Positions 47,301 to 56,340 are shown, numbered from the stretch's first letter. The stretch is DNA of 64,000 nt from Laspinema palackyanum D2a (GCA_025370845.1 JAMXFF010000031.1:33065-97064), one strand, 5' to 3'. Notes: generated by a model from the letters alone, not told the origin. Program-made: numbers and translations.

Positions 47301-50093
47301 GATTACGATTTAATGGTGCTCGACCAACAATTTACCACGGTTCGCGCCAGAGAACATTCCGCACAAGTTCCGGCAACGGAACGGGAAGATTTAGAAAGAC
47401 TGTTTAAAGGTGAGGGAGAAGCGGTCAATACGTTAGTGTGTACTCCAACTTTAGAGATGGGAGTCGATATTGGCGGACTGGATGCGGTATTAATGCGAAA
47501 CGTTCCCCCCCTCCCGGCGAATTACTGGCAACGCGCCGGACGCGCTGGCAGACGGCATCGGATGGCGGTGAATTTAACCTATGCGCGGCAAGCGAGTCAC
47601 GATCGCGCCTATTTTAAAGACCCGTTGAAATTACTCCAGGGTGCGATCGTCCCCCCGCGTTTCAATCTCCGCAATCCGCTGATGGTGGAAAAGCACGTTC
47701 ATGCCACAGTGTTAACCATTTTACACCAACTGCGGCGCGGTCACGGGAATTTAACCCAAGGCGATCGCCAAGAAATTGCCGATATCCTCAAAACCTGTTT
47801 CCCCACCCAAATCAAACCCTATTTATTCGATGAAAGTGGCAACGTTCGGCAAGTCCCCTTTGCTGTAGATGCCCTGAGTCAGTTAATCGCCAAACATGAG
47901 TCCATCTTACTAAAAACGGTCGCCCAAGTGTTCGCTCAACAGTGGCCGACCGAAAGCGCGGGAGTCGTTGCCACAAATAAACTGCGCGATTATATTCTCA
48001 ACACCGGCGATCGCCTTACAGAAATTATTGATCGCCTGTGGAAACGCCTGCAATGGTCGTTAGACCAAATGGCGCGACTCGATACCATCCGCCAGCGCAA
48101 GGGAACCCTAGACCCAGATGAAGAAGCATTGCGGCAACGCTGCGATCGCCTGGTGAAAAAACTTAAAGGCATCCAATCCCGTCGCAAAAGGGAACGGGAA
48201 GGATATGACGATATCAATACTTACAGCGTCCTGGCAGCCGAAGGATTTCTGCCCGGTTACGGATTAGAAGTGGGCTCAGTTCTGGGAGTCGCGCAAGTCC
48301 CCCGTCACCTGATGGGAATCTCTGACTTTGAACTACCGCGACCTTCCGCCACCGCGTTGCGCGAATATGTTCCGGGCAACTTAATCTATGCCAACGGTCA
48401 TCGCTTCGTTCCCCGATTTTACCATTTAGAACCGCAACAGCAACTGACGTTATTTCAAGTCGATGTTGCCCACGAAGCGATCGCCGAGGTCGGAGTCACC
48501 ACCGGAGGTCTTAGCAACTTGAGTGTCGCCCCCCTTCGCGCCGTTCCCATCTGCGATGTAGATTTACCCCATCAATCCCATATTACCGATGAAGAAGACT
48601 ACCGCTTCCAAATGGCCGTCTCAATTATCGGTTCAGAACAAAACCGGCATAGTGGCGGGAAAGCATATCAGTGGGGACCAAAAAATCTGTTATTGCGCCA
48701 AGGGGTACATCTGCGCTTAGTAAATGTTGGCGCGGCAAACTTGGTTTCAGCAGGAAACTTGGGATATCCGGTTTGCACCGTCTGCGGTCAAACGCGATCG
48801 CCACTTTCTTCGGAAGCTGACCGGGATAAATTTGCGAAAGACCATCAGGAACGCTGCGGTCAACCCGTAGAACCCACTGGATTTTTTGCCGATATAGTCG
48901 TGGATGCTTTAACCATCCAAGACTGCGCTAACCGGCAAGAAGCCTACAGTATAGCGGAAGCATTGCGGTTTGGCGCGGCCAATTTATTGGAGATGGAACT
49001 AGACGATTTGCAAGTATTGGCGATCGCCTATCCTGGCCAAGACAAAGTAGATGCCATCATCTATGATCCCATGCCAGGTGGCTCGGGACTGCTGGATCAA
49101 ATCTGCGATCGGTGGACCGATGTCACCTCTGCCGCATTGGAAATCATCGTCCGCTGTCCCTCCGTCTGTGATACCGCCTGCATTGACTGTTTGTTTACTT
49201 ACCGCAATGCCTACTACCACCGCCACCTCAACCGTCACCTCGCCACGGAAACAATCAACGAATGGGGACATGAGTTACACTTCACTCACGACATTCCCCC
49301 GAAACTTCCCAACCTAGAAGAAACCTCTGGGGAAAAACCTGTCAACAATCCTGAGACCCTTTTGCTAGATATGTTGCAACGCGCTGGATTTCCTACTCCA
49401 GTCGCACAGTATCCCATTGATTTAGGCAGGCCCTTGGGAACTACCACTCCCGACTTTTTCTATGAAGGTCCGCCAGAACTATTTGAGGGAATTTGCATTT
49501 ATTTGGATGGCATGAGTCGGCATCTTCATGGAGACCCCGACCGGCAAAAGCGGGATCAAGAAATTCGCGAACAACTGCGTTATGAGGGGTATGAAGTCAT
49601 CGAAATTCCTGTGGGTAATTTAAACGATAAAGGCGCAATGGCAAAAGTCTTCTTCCGCTTAGGCCAGATTTTACTGGGAAAAGTCGCCGCAAAGCGCTTA
49701 AAAGAGACCATAGACCTCTGGTTTACATCGGTGAGTTCCCCAGAGGTCGGCTCGGAATCTGTTGCCGCATTACCCTTACCCTTAAACTTAGACTTGACGT
49801 TATTTGATGACCACTGGCATCCATTCTTGCAGAAATTAGGCGCAACCGGCGTGGCGATCGTACCCGGTGGCGATGTCGTCAATCCCAGTTCTCAAGATAT
49901 TATTGGCAGTTATGTCGCCGAAGTTTTCTATCAGGGAACCCCCCTGCGCTTGCTAGATATTGACGACCCGGATCATCAAGTAGTCCGCGACAGTTTCAAT
50001 CAACAAAATATCCCCACCTGGGTGATCAATCCGATGGAGTTGGCGCAAGTCGAACAGGTTTTAAGAAAGTTAGGCCATCCCGGGGTAAAATAA
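44331..50093 (+). CDS. YprA/DUF1998-type DEAH helicase with possible C-terminal nuclease
   Basis: This 1920-residue SF2 helicase has Walker A TGTGSGKT at 109-116, DEAH at 264-267, and motif VI QRAGRAGRR. Several zinc clusters follow (CTTCG, CQHCG with CDRCRGCG, CQVC, CTVCG). A DUF1998-like end has YDPMPGGSG and a four-Cys group CPSVCDTACIDC near 1615. This is the arrangement of YprA/MrfA helicases and equals DrmA and DrmB of DISARM joined in one chain. The last part (about 1680-1790) contains LDGMSRHLHG..QKRD..IREQLRYEGYEVIEI (D1726), resembling Vsr/DUF559-type nuclease folds. That could replace the separate DrmC nuclease; this last point is inference. Confidence 0.82.
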   Translation: MLNPILYTEKIVSDFLKYQLTAYPFADSHLYEQMRQLLNLEKTRHTPLFKGPYISLSRSFREGAKISTLVREGLLHPHLSQIAAYPTLYGHQETAIRTIVQGNPTLVSTGTGSGKTECFLYPIISHCLDLRDDNAPPGIAAVIVYPMNALAEDQLGRLRELLCGSGISFGMYVGKTPEKTAGATGKRLKPGASPLDYQKALAKSQQEKQSTAIYPPEERVSREEMRKNPPRILLTNVNQLELLLTRGRDVELFNQARLDYLVFDEAHTFSGAAGAETACLIRRLRSFCGKNADETTCIATSATIADREQGVNAGKDFAVRFFGVDASQVVLVQEEYQQDDWHSQRHLPPPLPVNPVVQLGNVLDALDDSPKGGIPIHAVFQEMTGEALAAKNWQESLYTSLARNELVYQLAQALNTPRLLSELVADLQRRSDRPISEEEILAWLALGASSRKDHRPLLRPVIHGFIRGVGGAVVTFPFQNGRPKLWLSAEDAASAEVGDGLFRLPVTTCTTCGQHYFTHHVGDFKFVDKQPEGGQLTEHRVIWKPLSAELGGDRVILLDKLVTDDDEDLNSSSSAPNSTVPLYFCQHCGTLHDLFCDRCRGCGQVGGLITLLAVRQKSKYPGKLNSCVTCQALGRYGVGGYREPTRSVRGVTVSDVHVLAQNAIQYAERRRLLVFADNRQDAAFQSGWMRDRARRFRFRSLMYDRIQSGEVSIGDLTAYLDDLLDQDDELSRTLIPEVWQVERKEAAGQKHRQERKYFLRIAVLREVATGVKQRIGLEPWGRMKINYLGLNPDLDLIQTWSRVMQISPEELVEGIASLLDVSRRGNILFDPEGRIFSRFWQEGDREIQRGYLPLLQGVPKGLKLQREPGDKETRVQQWLSAKGDTLARQVARNWGLPKETIPQFYEQLWELLSEQLKILVPVSLLSSRNQPISGCSGVYQIDTDKIHLTPHHGIYRCQVCRRTHIRPTPKLTCMAWRCSGTLKYEEENPDDYDLMVLDQQFTTVRAREHSAQVPATEREDLERLFKGEGEAVNTLVCTPTLEMGVDIGGLDAVLMRNVPPLPANYWQRAGRAGRRHRMAVNLTYARQASHDRAYFKDPLKLLQGAIVPPRFNLRNPLMVEKHVHATVLTILHQLRRGHGNLTQGDRQEIADILKTCFPTQIKPYLFDESGNVRQVPFAVDALSQLIAKHESILLKTVAQVFAQQWPTESAGVVATNKLRDYILNTGDRLTEIIDRLWKRLQWSLDQMARLDTIRQRKGTLDPDEEALRQRCDRLVKKLKGIQSRRKREREGYDDINTYSVLAAEGFLPGYGLEVGSVLGVAQVPRHLMGISDFELPRPSATALREYVPGNLIYANGHRFVPRFYHLEPQQQLTLFQVDVAHEAIAEVGVTTGGLSNLSVAPLRAVPICDVDLPHQSHITDEEDYRFQMAVSIIGSEQNRHSGGKAYQWGPKNLLLRQGVHLRLVNVGAANLVSAGNLGYPVCTVCGQTRSPLSSEADRDKFAKDHQERCGQPVEPTGFFADIVVDALTIQDCANRQEAYSIAEALRFGAANLLEMELDDLQVLAIAYPGQDKVDAIIYDPMPGGSGLLDQICDRWTDVTSAALEIIVRCPSVCDTACIDCLFTYRNAYYHRHLNRHLATETINEWGHELHFTHDIPPKLPNLEETSGEKPVNNPETLLLDMLQRAGFPTPVAQYPIDLGRPLGTTTPDFFYEGPPELFEGICIYLDGMSRHLHGDPDRQKRDQEIREQLRYEGYEVIEIPVGNLNDKGAMAKVFFRLGQILLGKVAAKRLKETIDLWFTSVSSPEVGSESVAALPLPLNLDLTLFDDHWHPFLQKLGATGVAIVPGGDVVNPSSQDIIGSYVAEVFYQGTPLRLLDIDDPDHQVVRDSFNQQNIPTWVINPMELAQVEQVLRKLGHPGVK

Positions 50094-50334
50094 GCCTGAT
50101 TGTAGCAGTTCGGTGGATTCATGATTGACACAGATAGAGAGGAGTGCGTAAAGCGCTGACTTGCATAACTGCGATGTGCCGCACTCCCCAAATGAACCTC
50201 ATGACTATGGGGAAAATGATAATACCAGACTAGCTTTTTTAAATTACCAGAACTCCGTCGAGAACTCACCCAAAAAACTTAAAAAAATAGGATGCGGCCT
50301 TATCAACTTTCTTGAACAACCCTGGGCTTAAACG

Positions 50335-52443
50335 ATGACAAAAGACCAAACCGTAATGCTCTGTAAAACCATGCTCGAATCCATGACTCGCTTAAATGCG
50401 AAAGACACCAAACGAGTCACGGATTTTATCGGGAAATTTTATGCAAATCCAGCTCATCCGAGTTTGTCGCTCGAACGATTAGAACGCATACGCCATAAGA
50501 ATTTGTGGTCTGCGAGAATCACCCAAGGATTGCGGGCTATCCTGTATCATCATCAAAATATCTGGGCTTTATTATATGCCGGACAACATGATGAAGCTTA
50601 TACCTGGGCTACCCAGCGCCAGGTTGAGATTAATGCCCGAACTGGAGCGCTTCAAATTGTGGAAACGGTTGAGACCATTTTACCTCAAATCGAACAAAAT
50701 TATCAAGGTCAATCCAGTTTATTTCATCTCCATTCCGATGATTACTTACTCAGTTTAGGGCTGCCCCCGATTTGGCTACCCGTTCTGCGAAAAATCATCG
50801 ATGAAGATAGTTTGCTAGAAGTTCTCGACAAACTTCCCGAAGCAGTGCGAGAACGGTTGCTCAAAGTCGCTACCGGAGAAATAGTCACTCCTCCTACCCC
50901 CGCCAATTCCAGTGGCGAAATCACACAAAATGAGGATACACAGCGCCAGTTTATCGTCGTTCAAAGTACCAGCGACATGGCCAAAATTTTAGCCGCACCC
51001 TTTGCTTCATGGATTGGATTTTTACATCCTTCTCAACGCAAACTTGCAACGAGTCGGTTCTCGGGTCCGCTGAAGATTACGGGGTCTGCGGGGACTGGAA
51101 AAACTGTTGTGGCACTTCATAAAGCTCGTCATTTAGCTCGACAAGAAAAACGGGTTTTACTCACGAGCTTTGTAACGACGCTCTGCGAGAATATGACTCG
51201 AAATTTGCGCTTATTATGTACATTTGAAGAGTTAGATTATATTACCGTCACCAGTGTTGCCAGTTGCGCTGCCTCTATTGTACGCGAGGGGAATAATTTT
51301 CCACTCAAGATTATCGCAGATAACGAAATCCGTTCAAAAATTGGGCAATATTTTAGCCCAAGTTCTCCCCTCAACGTTGATGCTTTATGGTTAGAATATA
51401 AAAGTGTAATTGAACCTGGGGCAATCCAATCTTGGCCGGAATATAGACAAGCTAATCGCAAGGGAAGAGAAAAACCCTTGACCGTGCAGCAAAGGCAACA
51501 AGTTTGGCAAATTTTTGACAAGATTTTTGTGGAGCTAAATGAGTTAAATCAGAGGACTTGGGCCGGGTGTTATAGACAAGCACGAGAGTTGATTGAATCA
51601 GGGGCAGTCCCTCGGCAATATAATGCGGTGATTGTGGATGAAGTGCAAGACCTCGGACCCCAGGAATTACTGTTTTTAGCAGCCTTAGCGGGAACAGAAC
51701 CGGATTGCTTAACCTTAATTGGGGATGGGGGACAGCGGATTTACCAGCAGCAATATAGCCTCAAGTCGTTAGGGATTAAAGTACAAGGGCGATCTCATAT
51801 TTTAAAAATTAACTATCGCACCACCGAACAGATCCGTCGCTTTGCCGATCGCCTCATGGATCCAGACAGCGATGACCTGGATGGCAGCCGCGAAAACCGC
51901 ACGGATACCGTGAGCATTTTGCGAGGACCGGAACCCATACTCAAATCCTTGCGCGATCGCCGCTCTCAAACCCAGTTTATTCTCACCGAAATACAACAAG
52001 CCTTGGAAGCAGGAATCACCCCCAATGAAATTGGCATTTTTGCCCGCACCAAAGGCTATCTTCAGGCGATTGAATCGGCATTACGCCACCACAATATCCC
52101 TTGCCTGCGTCTGGAAAATAGCAAAGATTCTGATATTAGCAACCCCGAGGATTTTGTCGCCATCCATACTGGCAGTATGCACCGCGCCAAGGGATTAGAA
52201 TTTAAAATTGTGTTTGCCATCAGCGTAGAAGAGGGTATAATTCCCTTGAAAAATAGTTTACAAGAGGCGACCGATTCGCAATCTCTGAATGCAGCATTAG
52301 AGCGAGAAAAAAATCTCCTTTATGTGACAGTGACTCGGGCCCGAGACTTAGTTTATGTTTGTTACTGCGGCCAACCGAGCCGTTATTTACAAGAAGTGCT
52401 CACCGCTCCGGGAATGCGATCGCCTCGAAATTTGATTCACTAA
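50335..52443 (+). CDS. UvrD/Rep-like helicase with RelE-like N-terminal domain
   Basis: This 702-residue SF1A helicase has Walker A TGSAGTGKT at 249-257, motif II DEVQD at 435-439, NYRTTEQIRRF, HRAKGLEFKIVF (motif V), and LLYVTVTRARD (motif VI). The first 100 residues (FIGKFYANPAHPSLSLERL, LWSARITQGLRAILYHH) resemble the RelE/ParE toxin fold, here probably a nucleic-acid-binding module. It lies 242 bp after the YprA-like gene on the same strand and is likely the last gene of the DISARM-like module, though the gap leaves room for its own promoter. Helicase identity is certain; the RelE-like reading is by pattern. Confidence 0.88.
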   Translation: MTKDQTVMLCKTMLESMTRLNAKDTKRVTDFIGKFYANPAHPSLSLERLERIRHKNLWSARITQGLRAILYHHQNIWALLYAGQHDEAYTWATQRQVEINARTGALQIVETVETILPQIEQNYQGQSSLFHLHSDDYLLSLGLPPIWLPVLRKIIDEDSLLEVLDKLPEAVRERLLKVATGEIVTPPTPANSSGEITQNEDTQRQFIVVQSTSDMAKILAAPFASWIGFLHPSQRKLATSRFSGPLKITGSAGTGKTVVALHKARHLARQEKRVLLTSFVTTLCENMTRNLRLLCTFEELDYITVTSVASCAASIVREGNNFPLKIIADNEIRSKIGQYFSPSSPLNVDALWLEYKSVIEPGAIQSWPEYRQANRKGREKPLTVQQRQQVWQIFDKIFVELNELNQRTWAGCYRQARELIESGAVPRQYNAVIVDEVQDLGPQELLFLAALAGTEPDCLTLIGDGGQRIYQQQYSLKSLGIKVQGRSHILKINYRTTEQIRRFADRLMDPDSDDLDGSRENRTDTVSILRGPEPILKSLRDRRSQTQFILTEIQQALEAGITPNEIGIFARTKGYLQAIESALRHHNIPCLRLENSKDSDISNPEDFVAIHTGSMHRAKGLEFKIVFAISVEEGIIPLKNSLQEATDSQSLNAALEREKNLLYVTVTRARDLVYVCYCGQPSRYLQEVLTAPGMRSPRNLIH

Positions 52444-52474
52444 TCTTCTTTTGTATAGGACATGAGGTCTCATC

Positions 52475-53344
52475 ATGAGCGTTAAATCTGACCGTTTCGC
52501 CTTCGTTAGTTTGCTGGCGATCGCCTTGACCCTCTGCGCCAATCCCGTGCAAGCTCAGTTCCCTCAACCCGATGCCGATGGAGATTATAGGCGTGTAAAT
52601 CATCATCACTGGGAAGTCGTAGACCCCGACCCGAATGGATTAAATTGCCGGATGCCAGATGGTTGTACCTATGATGATATTATGGGATACAATTGCCCCA
52701 GATTTACCGGCAATTATTTAGATTATCCCATTCGCGGCACTCTACAAGTCGGGCAACGATTTCGAGGATTTTTCAGCAACGTGGGAGGGACATTTCGAGA
52801 TAATCGGGGTTTGCCTTGGGTATTTGTGGGAGAGAATTACGATGGTAATACCCGAGGATGTTTTGTTCGGGCTAACAGTAACTTTGTCAAACCCATCTCT
52901 CTTGCGGTCCCCAGCAATCTTAAACAAGATACTGCCTTACCCATGACCATTACATTTGTTGAGGAAATGGCAGGAATTACCGTCCCCGATGATAATACGA
53001 CTCGTTCGGCCTACGGGGGCGACTTGAGACTTTATGATGTTCATATTGCCAAAATGTTTGAAGTTACTCATTACTTCTGCCAGCGGCAACGGCTAGGACA
53101 CCTATGGTGGATGTACCGCGCTGGCGGTGGCAGTATTAACATGGGAAGGTTCCAAATCACCTGTGCTCAAGCAAATACTATTGCAAACCGATTCGGGTTG
53201 GGCAAAACTGAAACTACTACCATCCGATATTCTGCGGAAGAAGGGTATCGTCGGGTAGAAACCTTTGAAATTCCGATTCTAAATCTATACGGGCCTAACA
53301 TTCCCCGGTGGCTAGATTTTACGGAAACTTTTAGCCCAAATTAG
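52475..53344 (+). CDS. secreted protein of unknown function
   Basis: The 289-residue protein starts with a typical signal peptide: basic N-terminus, hydrophobic core (FVSLLAIALTLCANP) and cleavage site VQA-QF after about residue 27. The mature part has conserved-looking Cys pairs (CRMPDGCTYD, YNCPRF) and a segment LQVGQRFRGF..NVGG resembling an SH3-like fold. No enzyme motif. It begins 31 bp after the UvrD-like gene, but export suggests that it is not part of the defence module. AT/GC use is similar to its neighbours. Confidence 0.7.
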   Translation: MSVKSDRFAFVSLLAIALTLCANPVQAQFPQPDADGDYRRVNHHHWEVVDPDPNGLNCRMPDGCTYDDIMGYNCPRFTGNYLDYPIRGTLQVGQRFRGFFSNVGGTFRDNRGLPWVFVGENYDGNTRGCFVRANSNFVKPISLAVPSNLKQDTALPMTITFVEEMAGITVPDDNTTRSAYGGDLRLYDVHIAKMFEVTHYFCQRQRLGHLWWMYRAGGGSINMGRFQITCAQANTIANRFGLGKTETTTIRYSAEEGYRRVETFEIPILNLYGPNIPRWLDFTETFSPN

Positions 53345-53364
53345 CAACAATTGAAAGCTTTCTT

Positions 53365-53736
53365 ATGCCACAAGTAGAGAAGAATAACGAACGCGAAAAA
53401 CGGATTAGGAGCGAAATTGTAGTCGATGCCTATGGGCCTGAAGAACAGGCAATAAGCTGGTACTACTACTTACAAGACACGATGCAATTTCCATTTACCG
53501 CAATCTGCATCAGCAAGCGGCGCAGTTCTCCCCTAAAGGTAGATACAACAGTAGAAGTAGTGGGTATGGCACCGGAAGATGATTGCGAGCGAGAAATGTA
53601 CGTGGAGATTGCCTGGGAAGGCGATACCCTGGCAGTACCCTTGATGCAATTAGAAGCTCCCGATGCAGATCCTCCGACTCAACAAGCAATTGCAGACTGG
53701 CATTACTGGGTTGAGCGGGGGTATGAGTTTGGCTAA
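53365..53736 (+). CDS. CcbP-family calcium-binding protein
   Basis: This 123-residue acidic protein resembles the cyanobacterial calcium-binding protein CcbP, which buffers cytosolic Ca2+ in heterocyst-forming species. Family features seen: IVVDAYGPEEQAISWYYYLQD, SPLKVDTTVEVVGMAPEDDC, and the end ADWHYWVERGYEFG. The acidic side chains needed for Ca2+ binding are present. It lies 20 bp after the secreted-protein gene, so the two may be co-transcribed. The presence of CcbP alone does not show that the organism makes heterocysts. Confidence 0.8.
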   Translation: MPQVEKNNEREKRIRSEIVVDAYGPEEQAISWYYYLQDTMQFPFTAICISKRRSSPLKVDTTVEVVGMAPEDDCEREMYVEIAWEGDTLAVPLMQLEAPDADPPTQQAIADWHYWVERGYEFG

Positions 53737-53999
53737 GGTTTATTTGAATCTCTCGTCAAACAAATTCTGAAAGCTTTGTTCTGTATGCCACCAAACCTAA
53801 TATTTTTTCTGGATTTTGTGTCATAACAGAACCAGTAGCCCAAAGACCAGTTTTGGCTAGGCAAAAGCGTCAAAGCCTATTTGGGTCGGGTTCTATAACC
53901 GCTCTAATCCTCCAGCAAGCTAATTCCTCAGCCAGTCGATGGAGTTGGTAAATGCGGGAGTTCTTGAATGTATTTATTTGCTAATTAAAGAAACCATTT

Positions 54000-54329
54000 A
54001 TGAAAGCCCGGGATTTTATCAAGCAAGACGAGAACGTAATTGTTATTTTTACACATGGCCAAAAGTTTGTTATTCAGGAGGATAATAAGGGTTTAACGGG
54101 TGAGTGGAAAATAAGTCTTAATCGTACAGTGGATCGCGTTATTCTTTACCATCGTGACGATGATAAAAACACGAATAGTTTATACATAGGAAATTATGCG
54201 GGAGTAGAGCCTTCAACCCTAGAAGGCCGATATAATATTCGGCTAACTCATCTTCAGTACATTGGGCTTACTTCTCTAAATTGGATTGAGTTTGCCGAAG
54301 GTGGGCAAAACCCCATTCGGTATCTCTGA
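54000..54329 (+). CDS. hypothetical protein, 109 residues
   Basis: This small, mostly beta-type protein (VIVIFTHGQKFVIQEDN, RVILYHRDDDKN, GRYNIRLTHLQYIGLT) ends in NPIRYL. I do not recognise the family with certainty. It stands alone between the CcbP gene and the 2-kb repeat region. Confidence 0.5.
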   Translation: MKARDFIKQDENVIVIFTHGQKFVIQEDNKGLTGEWKISLNRTVDRVILYHRDDDKNTNSLYIGNYAGVEPSTLEGRYNIRLTHLQYIGLTSLNWIEFAEGGQNPIRYL

Positions 54330-54839
54330 TCCTTTTTGTTACGATTTTGTGCAGTGGGTTGGCTTAGTTTCCGTGGAAATCATTGTGGGATGCACCCACG
54401 GCTAGATTGGTCCTAGTCAGCGGGCGAGCAGCTCAGTAGCCGTTGAGAGGTAAGCGCCGCTATGCCTACTTGCGATCGCCCCGAAGGAAAAAGCCAATAG
54501 GACCCCATTGTTTGGGGCTGGGTCCAGTTGCCCTGGGGATTCAATCAGGCGATCGGTCTTGGTGGCAGTTGGCCGGTAAGCGCAGCTATCCCGTAGGCAA
54601 TCGCCCGAAATAGATGAGCCATTCTTGGATGCTCACTTTGGTGGTGGCTGACCGATCGCCTCGAATCAAGGACCATTTCCCTTGGAGATTAAGGGTGCTG
54701 CCCCAAAAACCCGAGTCAAACTTTCTCCTGTTTAGGGTTTCGGCGCGAGCAAAATTTTAGAATGAAACAGAACTGGGTTGCCGGTTGCCTCTGGCATGGG
54801 CGTTTGCCTCAAACCTTAAATTGGCCAACTGCTCCACAA

Positions 54840-54870
54840 TTTTCAAGTGTTCAAAATGAGCACTTGAAAA
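54840..54870. repeat. 31-bp hairpin, intergenic family copy 2
   Basis: TTTTCAAGTGTTCAAAATGA followed by GCACTTGAAAA forms a near-perfect 14-bp stem with a single mismatch and a 3-base loop. It is identical to 55655-55685 and related to 29714-29746. Confidence 0.8.
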
Positions 54871-55654
54871 ACAAGTACCCCCATCAGAGTCCTTGAGGAG
54901 ACATTTTTGGCGCTCAGTTGATTGCTAATTGACCGATCGCCCCGAACGCAGAGGCCATTCTTTTTCACCCAGTGCGGTGCTGAGTGACCGATCTCCCGAA
55001 GGAATGAGCCATCTTCTTCATCGGCAACAGGACCACTTTTGGGTTTCAGGGCATAGGGGTTGGTCGTTCAGTCCGGCGATCGGTTGGTAGCAGTTGACCG
55101 ATCGCCCAAATGGAGAAGCCACCTTTTTCATCGCAAATAGGACCACTCTGTTTTGAGTTAGGGGCCAATTTTCTTTGGGATTCAGTCGGGTGATCGGTTC
55201 CGTGTTAACTGGCCGCTCACCCCGAAGGAAAAGGTCATCTTCTTCCCCGCAAATAGGGCCACTCCATGCTTGGCTCGGGGCTAGTGTTGTTTGGGGGTCA
55301 GTCGGGCGATAGGTCTCAATGGCAGTTCACTGATCTCCTTAAAGGTGGATCGCCTGGCTTCAGTCCGGTGGAGGTTCACTCCAGCGATTGGTCCGGTGGC
55401 AGTTAACCGATCGCCTCGCCGCAAATGACGGGGCAACTCTTTTCGAGTTTGGTATTGGCTAATTGATCGCCTTGAATCAAAGGGCCATCTTTCCCTGAAA
55501 GTAAGGGTGCTGCCCGAAAAACCCGGGTCAAACTTTCTCCTGTTAAGGGTTTCGGCAAAGGCAAAATTTTAGAATAAAACAGCCTGGGTTGCTAGTTGCC
55601 TTTGGTCAGGGCGATGGGTTCAATGATTACATCGTTGAGCGAACTGCTCCACAA

Positions 55655-55685
55655 TTTTCAAGTGTTCAAAATGAGCACTTGAAAA
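55655..55685. repeat. 31-bp hairpin, intergenic family copy 3
   Basis: Identical in sequence and orientation to 54840-54870, within the 815-bp duplication. Confidence 0.8.
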
Positions 55686-56280
55686 CGAGCACCTCCACCC
55701 GAACCCTTGAGGGGGTAAAGCCTTGAGGAGACATTTTTTTCCACTTCAGTTCGGCGCTGGTTGACTGATCGTTCCTTCAGAATGGGCCATCTTCTTCATC
55801 GGCAATAGGACCGCTTTTGGGTTTGAGGGCATTGGGGTTGGTCGTTCAGTCCGGCGATCGGTTGGTCACAGTTGACCGATCGCCCCCACTGACGGAGCCA
55901 TTTTTTTCCTCGCTAATAGGGCCGCTCTGTTTTGAGTTGGGGGTCAGTTGGGGAAAGAGGTTCACTCAGGCGGTAGGTCTTGATGCTGACTGAGCGGTAA
56001 GCGCAGCTATGCCTACTTGCAATCGCCTCAAACGGAAAGGCCATCTTCTTCATTGCCAATAGGACTGCGCTGTTTGGGGTCGGGTCAGTTGTCCTGGGGT
56101 TCAATCAGGAGATCACTTCAGTGGCTGACCAATCGCCTCAAAGGAAGGACCCATTCTTTGCCTAAAAAAGGAGACACCCTGTGTTGAATGGGGGCCTGTT
56201 GTGCCTGAGTTTTAGTCCGGCGATCGGTTTGGCTAAAGCATACGAGTTCCAGTTTTCAACCCCCATACCTACTGGCCCCA

Positions 56281-56329
56281 TTGACATTTTATTTTACATC
56301 ATTTACTGTAAACATATAAATATGTAAAA
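56281..56329 (+). promoter_or_regulatory. promoter and putative operator of the pPIWI-RE operon
   Basis: TTGACA (56281-56286) is a consensus -35; 17 bp later TACTGT (56304-56309) is an acceptable -10. The -10 is embedded in the palindrome TTTACTGTAAA (56302-56312). An outer inverted repeat TTTTACAT (56292-56299) and ATGTAAAA (56322-56329) surrounds it. Four TTTAC/GTAAA half-sites over the promoter suggest repression by a dimeric regulator. The start codon follows at 56341. Confidence 0.7.
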
Positions 56330-56340
56330 CCTAAATCTGA

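Larger units (their letters stand above)
54330..56280. repeat. 2-kb non-coding stretch made of diverged repeat units
   Basis: No coding frame is supported. At least seven diverged copies of a unit of about 110-150 bp occur, each with TGACCGATCGCC or similar, a GGCCAT-CTTCTTC segment, AATAGGACC/GCCAC, TTTGGG and GGCGATCGGT. On top of this, about 480 bp from 54685 (AAGGGTGCTGCCC...) is repeated from 55500 at a distance of about 815 bp, including a hairpin (54840-54870 and 55655-55685). The same unit family is present at 29.8-30.1 kb. Confidence 0.75.

Noticed and set aside
44331..50093. A BREX assignment of the helicase/methyltransferase block
   Set aside because: The methyltransferase recalls PglX, but there is no BrxC-like ATPase, PglZ phosphatase or Lon-like protease; the SNF2 and YprA/DUF1998 partners fit DISARM-type arrays better.
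53365..53736. Using the CcbP gene as proof of a heterocyst-forming host
   Set aside because: The family may occur in other cyanobacteria; no heterocyst gene is in the window.
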